Source: DASXRU01 sp039933315
GTDB taxonomy: Bacteria > Acidobacteriota > Blastocatellia > Pyrinomonadales > Pyrinomonadaceae
Direction: 5' to 3'
NCBI GenBank assembly: GCA_039933315.1
Contig: JBDTOI010000029.1
Coordinates: forward strand, 1 to 31,449
DNA length: 31,449 nucleotides
Shown piece by piece: positions 6,746 to 14,136 of the stretch. Each line of letters starts with the position of its first letter. The stretch's first letter is position 1. A program made the translations under genes and the position numbers. Under the pieces are notes generated by a model. The model did no database searches and had not been told where the DNA came from. It saw only the letters and a list, made by a program, of their open reading frames with translations.

Positions 6746-8062
6746 TCACGCCTGCGCGACCCGCTGAGCGGCTACCAGGCCGGGAGCCTCACCGGGAGCG
6801 ACCAGATCGATATCAGGCTGATCCGGGCTGATTCGTATACAGGCAGCAAAGTGCTGGGGCTTTATCTCCCAAAGGGGCGGCTCAACCTCCCGGCAAGCCG
6901 CGATGGCATAAGGACAACGGGTGTGGAAACGGCAGCCCGGAGGCGGGTTGATCGGTGACGGTACGTCACCCTCCAGAACCACACGTTTTCGGGTAGCCTC
7001 AATGGCTGGATCCGGCACGGGTACCGCCGAGATCAGTGCTTTGGTGTAGGGCATGAGGGGATCCGCATAAACATTCTCGGCCGCCGCCAGCTCGACGATT
7101 GTTCCCAGATACATGACAGCGATTCGATCGGAAAGATGGCGAATGGCGCGCAGGTCATGCGATATAAAAAGATACGTGAGATTCTTTTCCAGTTGCAGCC
7201 GCTCCAGCAAGTTCATTATCTGAGCTTGAATTGAAACATCGAGCGCGGAGATCGGTTCATCTGCGACTATGAAATCAGGATCGACCGCGAGGGCCCGCGC
7301 GATTCCGATCCGCTGGCGCTGGCCTCCGGAAAACTCATGCGGATACCGTTTCACAAAGCGCCGGCTGAGCCCCACAGTCTCCATTAACTCCTGCACCCTC
7401 TTAATGGCGGCCGTGCCCCTTGCCAGACGAAAGGTCTGCAGCGGCTCGCCCACAATCTGGGCTACCGTCATCCGCGGATTAAGCGACGCATAGGGATCCT
7501 GGAAAATGATTTGTAAATGACGGCGCTGGTCGCGCATGGCTCTGGCGGACAGAGTCGCGAGATCTCGATCGCGAAAAAGGACATGACCGGAGGTGGGCTC
7601 GTTCAAGCGCAGGATGGCCCGGCCGAGCGTTGACTTGCCACAGCCGGATTCACCAACCAGGCCGAGGGTCTCGCCTTCATAGATATTCAGCGATACGCCA
7701 TCGACTGCCCTCACGGAACGCCTGGCCGGTTTTCCTATCAACGATTCCGTAACTCGCTTGCCAATGGCATAGCCCAGCAAGGCGGCAATAATAGTGGTTG
7801 CCAACCTGACTGCCACTGCTTTCCATCCGGCGGTTTCTAGCCCGAACGACCCGATTAGCGCCGAACCGCCTTTGAAACCAATGGCGCCTGCAACCACTAA
7901 AGAGAGTACGCCAACCAACATTACTACCAGGTGCCTGCGGTCCTTTGGATCGTGGCCGAGATCGAAATGGACTTTAAGATCACGGATCGCGATCAAAGGA
8001 TCGCGTCCGTTGCCGGTCCGAGGCATCGCCTGCATTTCACTGCTAGTAGGGTAAGAAGTCAT
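6746..8062 (-). CDS. oppF: Oligopeptide ABC transporter ATP-binding protein OppF, with a membrane-like insertion
   Basis: A 438-residue ABC ATPase, about 80-100 residues longer than usual OppF/DppF. All motifs are intact: Walker A GESGCGKST (137-145), Q-loop IIFQDP (Q188), signature FSGGQRQRIG (244-253), Walker B FIVADEP (E270 region) and H-loop SHD (H302). The C-terminal cysteines C377, C383, C390 and C408 are spaced x5, x6, x17, the pattern linked to an iron-sulfur site in OppD/F proteins. The first strand (LIAIRDLKVHF, 23-33) is separated from RAVDGVSLNI (118-127) by about 80 residues holding two hydrophobic helices (about 45-63 and 83-100). Ordinary OppF has a short loop there. It is the last gene of the opp operon, 11 bp after oppD. 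The start is uncertain: there is no clear SD and other ATGs follow. Confidence 0.93.
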   Translation of the reverse strand: MTSYPTSSEMQAMPRTGNGRDPLIAIRDLKVHFDLGHDPKDRRHLVVMLVGVLSLVVAGAIGFKGGSALIGSFGLETAGWKAVAVRLATTIIAALLGYAIGKRVTESLIGKPARRSVRAVDGVSLNIYEGETLGLVGESGCGKSTLGRAILRLNEPTSGHVLFRDRDLATLSARAMRDQRRHLQIIFQDPYASLNPRMTVAQIVGEPLQTFRLARGTAAIKRVQELMETVGLSRRFVKRYPHEFSGGQRQRIGIARALAVDPDFIVADEPISALDVSIQAQIMNLLERLQLEKNLTYLFISHDLRAIRHLSDRIAVMYLGTIVELAAAENVYADPLMPYTKALISAVPVPDPAIEATRKRVVLEGDVPSPINPPPGCRFHTRCPYAIAACREVEPPLWEIKPQHFAACIRISPDQPDIDLVAPGEAPGLVAAQRVAQA

Positions 8063-8073
8063 ATGCAGGATCT

Positions 8074-9108
8074 TTACGGCGATGGGACGGTTCTCGCTAC
8101 GGGCGGCTGCTCCTCGCAGGATTGACGGTAGACATCTTCAGCAAAGTGACATAACGAGTAGTGTCCCGGTTTCAGCTCGACGAAGGGTGGAAACTCGCGG
8201 CGGCAGATATCCTCTACTCGATCGCAGCGCGGAGCGAACGGGCAGCCCGCCGGCAAGTTCGCCATGTCCGGAGGCAGCCCGGGAATTTGATAGAGCTGCT
8301 CCTTATCAACTGTCGGATCGGGCACCGACCGGAGCAATCCCCTGGTGTAGGGGTTGCCCGGACAAGCGAAAAGCTCCGCGGTCGATGCTTGCTCGAACAC
8401 CTTCCCGGCATACATCACGATGATATGGTCGGTCATACCGGCCACTACTCCCAGGTCATGTGTAATTAAAATCACGCTGGTTCCCGTTTCGCTTTTCAAC
8501 TTCCTTATCAGTTCCAGGATCTGCGCTTGAATCGTGACGTCCAGCGCGGTTGTCGGCTCGTCCGCGATCAACAGTTCCGGCTTGCACGAAAGGGCCATCG
8601 CGATCATGACGCGCTGGCGCATGCCTCCGGAGAACTCATGCGGATAACTATCAACGCGTTCGCGCGCATCGGGGATGCCGACCAGTTCGAGCATCTCGAC
8701 AGCGTGCTGGTAAGCCTGCTTTTTTGAGTAACCCAGGTGCAGTTGCGTGATCTCCATTAACTGTTTGGATATACGCAGGAAGGGATTGAGCGAAGTCATC
8801 GGATCCTGGAAGATCATCGCGATACGGCGGCCGCGTACTTTGCGCAACTGTTCCCGTGACAAGGAAAGAATGTCCTGTCCGTTTAAGAGCACCTGGCCGG
8901 AAACGATCTTGCCGGGCGGCTCCGGAATGAGGCGAATTATTGAAAGATTGGCAACTGACTTACCTGAGCCTGACTCGCCTACTATACCCAGCGTCTGGCC
9001 CCGCTCGAGGTCAAAACTTATTCCATCGACAGCCTTGACCACGCCATCTTCGGTTTCGAAGTAGGTGCGCAGATCGCGGATGCTTAGAAGTGGGATAGGG
9101 CTAGTCAT
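8074..9108 (-). CDS. oppD: Oligopeptide ABC transporter ATP-binding protein OppD
   Basis: A 344-residue ABC ATPase of usual OppD/DppD length. It shows Walker A GESGSGKS (44-51), Q-loop MIFQDPMTSLNP, signature FSGGMRQRVMIAMAL, Walker B LLIADEPTTALD and the H-loop THDLGVV. Near the C-terminus CPFAPRC leads a Cx5C-x6-C-x17-C cluster identical in spacing to that in the adjacent OppF. With OppF it forms the cytoplasmic ATPase pair that powers peptide import through OppB/OppC. Unlike OppF, it has no insertion between its first strand and VKAVDGISFDL. The 67-bp spacer from oppC contains four heptamer units. No regulation of its own is visible. Confidence 0.96.
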   Translation of the reverse strand: MTSPIPLLSIRDLRTYFETEDGVVKAVDGISFDLERGQTLGIVGESGSGKSVANLSIIRLIPEPPGKIVSGQVLLNGQDILSLSREQLRKVRGRRIAMIFQDPMTSLNPFLRISKQLMEITQLHLGYSKKQAYQHAVEMLELVGIPDARERVDSYPHEFSGGMRQRVMIAMALSCKPELLIADEPTTALDVTIQAQILELIRKLKSETGTSVILITHDLGVVAGMTDHIIVMYAGKVFEQASTAELFACPGNPYTRGLLRSVPDPTVDKEQLYQIPGLPPDMANLPAGCPFAPRCDRVEDICRREFPPFVELKPGHYSLCHFAEDVYRQSCEEQPPVARTVPSP

Positions 9109-9128
9109 TTATTGTTGCCGGCGAAATC

Positions 9129-9156
9129 CATTTTCCATATCTCATTTCTCATACAT
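9129..9156. repeat. Four heptamer-phased units between oppC and oppD
   Basis: CATTTTC, CATATCT, CATTTCT, CATACAT follow each other without a gap and in 7-bp phase. No complementary arm is visible, which differs from the larger arrays. Confidence 0.65.
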
Positions 9157-9175
9157 TCGAAACACTCCGCCCACC

Positions 9176-10252
9176 TTAGAAGCGCCGCATCTGTGGATCG
9201 AGCGCATCGCGCAAACCGTCGCCGAGAAAATTCAACGAGAACAACGTTAAGGCCATGGTGACGCCGGGAAAGATCAGTTGCCAGGGAAAGATTGCGATGT
9301 TTTGAATCCCGTCAGTGGCCAGACTGCCCCATGAGGCCAGTGGCGGCTGCACGCCAAAGCCGAGAAACGAGAGAAATGCTTCTGTCAGCATCACGGTGGG
9401 AATGGTCAGCGTGGCATAAACAATCACCGGGCCCAGGGTGTTCGGCACGATATGACGAAAGATAATCCGGGGCGTGGAAACGCCGGTGGCCCGTGCCGCC
9501 ATCACAAACTCCTGGTTCTTCAGCGACAGGACCTGCCCCCGCACAATTCGCGCCATCGTCAACCACGACACGGAACCCAGGGCGATGAAGAGCAGTATCA
9601 GTTGGCCCACAGGTGATTTGCCGCCAAACATTGCCAGCAGGACGATCACGAGGATGATGTACGGCAGCGAATAAAGGACATCGACCAGACGCATCATGAT
9701 GTTGTCAGCTCGTCCACCGAGATATCCCGCAATCGCTCCATAGCTAACCCCGATTATCAGCGACACGAGCGTGGCAATGATCCCGACCATCAAAGATATC
9801 TGACCACCCTGGAGCACTCGCGCCAACATATCGCGTCCCGCATTGTCCGTACCCATCGGGTGCGTCCATGAGAACTTACCGTCGGGCCCGGTAAAGGGAG
9901 GGAACGACTTAATCAACCTGGTATCGTTGGTCGGTATGTAGTCAGGCGCGTACCCGGTGGTTTTCTTAATCACATACGGACCGAAGAGCGACGCCACGAT
10001 CACAATCGAAACAACAATCAATCCGAAGACGGCGAGTTTGTTTCGTAACAAACGGCGCCAGGCATCCCGCCATAGCGATGTGCCCTTCACGAATTCGCCG
10101 GCCTCGGCCGATCGAACATCGCCCTCACCCACGGCTAGTTCTGGTCCCGTATGGAGAATATCCGGATCAGGCAGATCCCCTGCCGGAGTTCCCAGCGGCG
10201 TGATTGCTGGCTTCGTAGATCCGGGGTCGCGTCGTGTTGGGTCGTCTTTCAT
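9176..10252 (-). CDS. oppC: Oligopeptide ABC transporter permease OppC
   Basis: A 358-residue inner-membrane permease of the binding-protein-dependent transport family. A polar N-terminal region of about 60 residues, rich in Pro, Asp and Glu, precedes the OppC_N-like segment LWRDAWRRLLRNKLAVFGLI and the first membrane helix. Further helices span about 140-350. The cytoplasmic coupling loop is clear: EFVMAARATGVSTPRIIFRH, the EAA-type motif that contacts the ATPases. The C-terminus, LNFLGDGLRDALDPQMRR, is typical of OppC/DppC. The polar leader is longer than in most OppC proteins. It lies 34 bp after oppB and is surely co-transcribed. Confidence 0.95.
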   Translation of the reverse strand: MKDDPTRRDPGSTKPAITPLGTPAGDLPDPDILHTGPELAVGEGDVRSAEAGEFVKGTSLWRDAWRRLLRNKLAVFGLIVVSIVIVASLFGPYVIKKTTGYAPDYIPTNDTRLIKSFPPFTGPDGKFSWTHPMGTDNAGRDMLARVLQGGQISLMVGIIATLVSLIIGVSYGAIAGYLGGRADNIMMRLVDVLYSLPYIILVIVLLAMFGGKSPVGQLILLFIALGSVSWLTMARIVRGQVLSLKNQEFVMAARATGVSTPRIIFRHIVPNTLGPVIVYATLTIPTVMLTEAFLSFLGFGVQPPLASWGSLATDGIQNIAIFPWQLIFPGVTMALTLFSLNFLGDGLRDALDPQMRRF

Positions 10253-10286
10253 CTCAAGTTAGCTGCAAGCCTGGACTCGAAGATCG

Positions 10287-11210
10287 TCAATAACGCACTC
10301 GTGGATCGAGATAGGCATACGCAATGTCCACCAGAAGATTCATCAGCAAAAGGGTGATGGCAACGAAGGCAACAATTCCAATCAGCAGAGGCTCATCACG
10401 ATTCAGCGAAGCCTGTATGAAGTAGTTGCCCAGCCCCGGCAGCACGAAGAGCCGCTCTACTACAACCGTGCCGGTCAGCAGGAAGGCGAGGGCCGGTCCC
10501 GTATATGAGACCACCGGCATTAGACCTCCACGCAAAGCATGTCGAATCAAGACGGTTTTTTCACTTAAACCCTTGGCGCGAGCGGTACGGATGTAGTCTG
10601 ATCGCAGCACTTCCAGCATCCCGGCGCGGGTCAGGCGGGCAATGTAGGCCATATAGATTGCCGAGAGGGTGAGCACGGGCAACACCAGACTCCAGCTGGG
10701 GAAACCACCCCAACGCGATGGCGGCAGCCAATACAGCGTCAGCGAAAACATGAGCACCAGCAACGGGCCCAGCACGAAATTAGGAACGGATATGCCCAGC
10801 ATCGCCAGAGTCATGGAGGCATAGTCCACGCGCGAGTTCTGCTTTAGGGCGGCGATTGAACCGACAGTAACTCCAATGATTAGCGCCAGAAGATAAGCCA
10901 GAATCCCCACGGTGGCCGATACGGGAAACGAGCGCCAGATGATCTTGTTAACCGACTGGCCTTCGTACTTCAGCGATGTGCCAAAATCTCCATGCCGGAC
11001 GATGTTCCAGATCATCTTGCCGTATTGCACGTGCCACGGTTTATCCAGGCCGTACTTTTCCCGGATGTTTTTTTCAATACCTGCAGGAAGCCGCTTCTCG
11101 CCTGAATAGAAGTTTCCCGGCGCCAGCCTGATCAAACCCCAGGTGATGGAAATGACAATGAGGATTAAGGGTATGGTAATAATCAGACGGCGAATGATGA
11201 ATCGCAGCAT
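10287..11210 (-). CDS. oppB: Oligopeptide ABC transporter permease OppB
   Basis: A 307-residue permease with an N-terminal helix (MLRFIIRRLIITIPLILIV) and six predicted membrane segments. It has the EAA-type loop (DYIRTARAKGLSEKTVLIRH) and the family's C-terminal LLMNLLVDIAYAYLDPRVRY. It pairs with OppC to form the translocation pore. The ATG is preceded by AACTTAAAAC with no Shine-Dalgarno, because a repeat element of about 106 bp fills the spacer from oppA and ends 8 nt from the start codon. Confidence 0.95.
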   Translation of the reverse strand: MLRFIIRRLIITIPLILIVISITWGLIRLAPGNFYSGEKRLPAGIEKNIREKYGLDKPWHVQYGKMIWNIVRHGDFGTSLKYEGQSVNKIIWRSFPVSATVGILAYLLALIIGVTVGSIAALKQNSRVDYASMTLAMLGISVPNFVLGPLLVLMFSLTLYWLPPSRWGGFPSWSLVLPVLTLSAIYMAYIARLTRAGMLEVLRSDYIRTARAKGLSEKTVLIRHALRGGLMPVVSYTGPALAFLLTGTVVVERLFVLPGLGNYFIQASLNRDEPLLIGIVAFVAITLLLMNLLVDIAYAYLDPRVRY

Positions 11211-11218
11211 GTTTTAAG

Positions 11219-11324
11219 TTAGCCGCGGATTAACGCGGACAAAAACAGATCAGAAAAGAACATTTGCTAACTGATTTGAATTAGTGGTTTTAATCCGCGT
11301 TCATCCGCGTAGATCTGCGGCTAA
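11219..11324. repeat. Inverted repeat of the ATCCGCG family between oppA and oppB
   Basis: The left arm TTAGCCGCGGATTAACGCGG is mirrored by a right arm ending AGATCTGCGGCTAA. The right arm consists of ATCCGCGTTC, ATCCGCGTAG, ATCTGCGGCT, a period near 10 bp. The arms flank an AT-rich centre. The element fills nearly the whole spacer inside the operon. A partial copy lies near 676-705. Confidence 0.85.
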
Positions 11325-11327
11325 TGA

Positions 11328-13316
11328 CTATTCCGCCATGCTGGGTGTTGAATAATCCCAATGCGCCGGATCCCGCTCGATGTAAACGTATTTCCAGGCA
11401 AACAGCGAACCCGGATTTGGGTACATGCCTTTAACGTACGGCTTCTTTACCCAGTTGACTGCCGGAGTGTCCAAAGGAATAACGGGCTGTGCATCCAGGA
11501 TGATTTTTTCTGCTTGTGCTAATACCTCATAGCGCTTCTGCGGATCTATCGTGCGATTGGCCTCGTCAACCATTGCCACAAACTTAGCGTCAGTCCAGCC
11601 TGTGCCACTCTCGCCACCCGTATAGAACAGACTGAGGAAAGTAAACGGATCCAGGTAGTCGGCTGACCAGCCTGCCCGGGAGAAGCCTTTGTATTCGAGT
11701 TTCGACCGCGCGGCGAGAAAGGTCTTACTTTCCATGTTTCTCAGCCGCACAGTAATACCAAGGTTCTGCTTCCATTGGGCCTGCACAAATTCAGCCAGCG
11801 CTTTGTTCGCGTCAGAGGTATTGTACATAAACTCCACCTGGTCCACCGGAAAACTCTTTGATTCAAAGCTGCCATCGGCCTTTCGGGTGACAGGAAAACC
11901 AGCCTCGCCAAGCAATTGTCTTGCCCGCTCGGGGTCAAACTGATCCCCCTTGGGTTGGGGATAGCCCGGAAAAATTCCCTCCGGTGTGAATGCAGTCAGC
12001 GGCTTAACGATCTTGCGCCAGCTAGCCCACGCGTTCTTGTCAACCGCATGATTGAAGGCCTTGCGAACCCGTACATCAGTCATGGGCGGCTTAGTAACAT
12101 TGATCTGGATATAAGTGATCGCCGCTTCGACAGAATCCATGTAGTCCTTCTTGTTTCTGATCACCTCAAGCCAGGCATTGGGCACGGCGTGATTAAGAAT
12201 GGCATCGACTTCACCCACCTTATAGAGATTCATGATCGTCGGGTAATCAAGCAGCGGGTAAAAATAGATCTCGTCCAACTTTACAGTTTGCGCATCCCAG
12301 TACATGGGATCTCGCTCGACTACTATCTGGTGATACGGCCGCCACGTCTTAAGTTTGAAAGGACCGCACGTCACAATATTTCCGGGTTGCGTCCAGTTAT
12401 TACCGTATTGTTCGATGGCCTGGCGCGGGACAAAGCGGAAAAACTGGTGGGCCAATAGCCCTACAAAGAACGGCGCCGACTGGGCCAGCGAAATTCGCAC
12501 GGTGTAATCATCGATTGCCTCTATGCCGATATCATCAGGTTTGACCTTAACGAACTCTTTTCCCGCGACCGCCGCCTTGAGTTTCGGATTTGCGTCGACC
12601 ACCTTCGCTCTGGCCTTCTCAGCGCCCGGCAGCGTCAGTCGTTGCGGGGAGTGAATAAGCTGGTGAAAGGCTGAGTCCGGGTCCGGCGTGGGCTCTTCTT
12701 TTGTTGGCGTGTACTCAGCCCCTAACGAGGTAGGCTTCTGACTTAGCGATGTCGGTGGCGGTGCAGACCCATCCCCTGCTGGTGCGGCAAAGTCAGCAGC
12801 CAGAAGAAACATATTCGTTTTGGGATCGCGAACAAACACTTCGCCTTCGCTGTAGGCCTGCGCATATTTTATGTAGTAGGCGAGGTAGGCGTTCCGGGAA
12901 GCAAATTCAGGGGCCAACCCGCGACGAATGCTGTAAAGAAAATCCTGTGCGGTAATCGCATTGCCATTAGACCAGCGAGCATTCCGGCGCAAGTGAAAAG
13001 TAAACTCCGACGAGTCGTTATTAGTGTCCCAACGCTCTGCTATCGCCGGGATGGGCTTCATGGTTTTAGGAGCATACTCGACCAGGCCTTCGAACAGCGC
13101 CATGTATATCCGGGCCTCAGGCTGCCCGGTGCTGACCGGAGGATCCAGGGATTCAGGTTCATCGCCGGTGATGTAGCGAAGTATGTTTCGCTCCGGCGGC
13201 ACAGTCTTGCCAAAGAATGCTTCGTCCCTGGCGGAGGCCGCACATCCGGCTACGGCCAGGGCCAGTGCTGCCAGCAATAATCCGAGCCGAACCTTTTGAT
13301 TTGAATCGATGGACAT
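11328..13316 (-). CDS. oppA: Oligopeptide-binding lipoprotein OppA (SBP family 5)
   Basis: A 662-residue substrate-binding lipoprotein. The signal peptide ends with the lipobox VAGC (lipid-modified Cys25). The family 5 signature lies around LDPPVSTGQPEARIYMALFEGL (57-78), followed by WDTNNDSSEFTFHLR, GPFKLKTW, VRVRKAFNHAVDK and the C-terminal YTGGESGTGW. It is about 120 residues longer than usual OppA, mainly through a Pro/Thr/Ser-rich segment at about 165-260. It should capture peptides outside the cytoplasmic membrane and hand them to OppBC. The ATG chosen has AGGGAG 6 nt upstream; an in-frame ATG at 13508 would add 64 residues, overlap coaE and bury the signal peptide. It is the first gene of the opp operon. 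Confidence 0.95.
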   Translation of the reverse strand: MSIDSNQKVRLGLLLAALALAVAGCAASARDEAFFGKTVPPERNILRYITGDEPESLDPPVSTGQPEARIYMALFEGLVEYAPKTMKPIPAIAERWDTNNDSSEFTFHLRRNARWSNGNAITAQDFLYSIRRGLAPEFASRNAYLAYYIKYAQAYSEGEVFVRDPKTNMFLLAADFAAPAGDGSAPPPTSLSQKPTSLGAEYTPTKEEPTPDPDSAFHQLIHSPQRLTLPGAEKARAKVVDANPKLKAAVAGKEFVKVKPDDIGIEAIDDYTVRISLAQSAPFFVGLLAHQFFRFVPRQAIEQYGNNWTQPGNIVTCGPFKLKTWRPYHQIVVERDPMYWDAQTVKLDEIYFYPLLDYPTIMNLYKVGEVDAILNHAVPNAWLEVIRNKKDYMDSVEAAITYIQINVTKPPMTDVRVRKAFNHAVDKNAWASWRKIVKPLTAFTPEGIFPGYPQPKGDQFDPERARQLLGEAGFPVTRKADGSFESKSFPVDQVEFMYNTSDANKALAEFVQAQWKQNLGITVRLRNMESKTFLAARSKLEYKGFSRAGWSADYLDPFTFLSLFYTGGESGTGWTDAKFVAMVDEANRTIDPQKRYEVLAQAEKIILDAQPVIPLDTPAVNWVKKPYVKGMYPNPGSLFAWKYVYIERDPAHWDYSTPSMAE

Positions 13317-13322
13317 AAACAG

Positions 13323-13328
13323 CTCCCT
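13323..13328 (-). promoter_or_regulatory. Shine-Dalgarno that fixes the oppA start
   Basis: AGGGAG on the minus strand ends 6 nt before the ATG that begins the lipoprotein signal peptide. It supports this start over the longer in-frame one. Confidence 0.8.
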
Positions 13329-13374
13329 CAGCGGACTACCTGACTTTCGTTCGAGGGTCGATGTGCGCTCGCTG

Positions 13375-13405
13375 ATTATAGACCAGTAGTCCGGCTCCGT
13401 GTGAT
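13375..13405 (-). promoter_or_regulatory. Candidate sigma-70 promoter of the opp operon
   Basis: A perfect TATAAT on the minus strand has ATCACA (4 of 6 to TTGACA) 19 bp upstream, a slightly long spacer. Transcription would start about 52 nt before oppA, within the 109-bp coaE-oppA gap. This suggests opp is transcribed apart from folD-coaE. Confidence 0.5.
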
Positions 13406-13425
13406 TAACTTCAGGGTAGGGCCCG

Positions 13426-14034
13426 TTAATATGATTCAATATTCTGCAACACGAGATAGATTTCTTCCGTCTGAGTGCGCGCAGATTCAAAACCATTCGA
13501 GGTATCAATCAGGTAATCGGCGTGACGCTTCTTCTCTTCCTGCGGCATCTGTGCCGCGATGCGCTGTTCGGCTTCTTCGCGGGTCATTGAGTCTCGCGAC
13601 ATCAGTCGTTCTAACTGAATCTTCGGACGGCAATGCACGACGATCAGTTTGTCGAAGCGCTGGTATCCTCCCGATTCGATCATTAAGGCTGCGTCCACTA
13701 CGCCGATCGCCTCTGGATCTTCCTGTTCCCAGCGACTCATAAGCGCATCCTGCTGGGCCATAATGAAGGGATGAAGGATAGAGTTTAGTTGCTGCCGGAG
13801 AGTGTCATCGGCGAATACGACCCTGCCAAGTTTCGGCCGGTCCAGGGTCCCATCAGGTTTCAAAATCTCTTCTCCGAAGGCTTCAACTACCGCGGTGTAG
13901 CCGGGGCTGCCGATTGCCACCACTTCACGCGCCGTCTTGTCGGCATCAACCACGCGGCAGCCCAGCCCCGCGAGCACGCCGAGGACGAAAGACTTTCCCA
14001 CCGCGATCGATCCCGTCAATCCAACTCGTAACAT
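13426..14034 (-). CDS. coaE: Dephospho-CoA kinase
   Basis: A 202-residue P-loop kinase that phosphorylates dephospho-CoA on the ribose 3'-OH, the last step of coenzyme A synthesis. Walker A is GSIAVGKS (8-15). VVDADKTAREV (28-38) holds the substrate-binding Asp, and LNSILHP and RDSMTREEAEQRIAAQM are family segments. Length is normal. The ATG follows AAATCCT, with no Shine-Dalgarno, because a palindrome abuts it. It lies 102 bp after folD, probably as one transcript, with the palindrome as the only content of the gap. Confidence 0.95.
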   Translation of the reverse strand: MLRVGLTGSIAVGKSFVLGVLAGLGCRVVDADKTAREVVAIGSPGYTAVVEAFGEEILKPDGTLDRPKLGRVVFADDTLRQQLNSILHPFIMAQQDALMSRWEQEDPEAIGVVDAALMIESGGYQRFDKLIVVHCRPKIQLERLMSRDSMTREEAEQRIAAQMPQEEKKRHADYLIDTSNGFESARTQTEEIYLVLQNIESY

Positions 14035-14039
14035 AGGAT

Positions 14040-14136
14040 TTGTAGGGGCGGCACTCCGTGGCCGCCCCGCTCTTTGCCCTGAGGGTCAATGGGTGGTGAC
14101 CAAAACAGGGGCGGCCACGGAGTGCCACCCCTACAA
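14040..14136. repeat. GC-rich long inverted repeat between folD and coaE
   Basis: The left arm runs TTGTAGGGGCGGCACTCCGT and on into GGCCGCCCC. The right arm (14108-14136) is its near-perfect complement and ends in CCACCCCTACAA. Arms are about 29 bp with a 39-bp centre. The right arm ends exactly at the folD stop codon, and the left arm ends 5 nt from the coaE ATG. Confidence 0.92.

Noticed and set aside
13317..13508. Longer oppA start adding 64 residues
   Set aside because: It would overlap coaE and put the signal peptide in the interior. The internal ATG has AGGGAG at proper distance and begins a lipoprotein signal.
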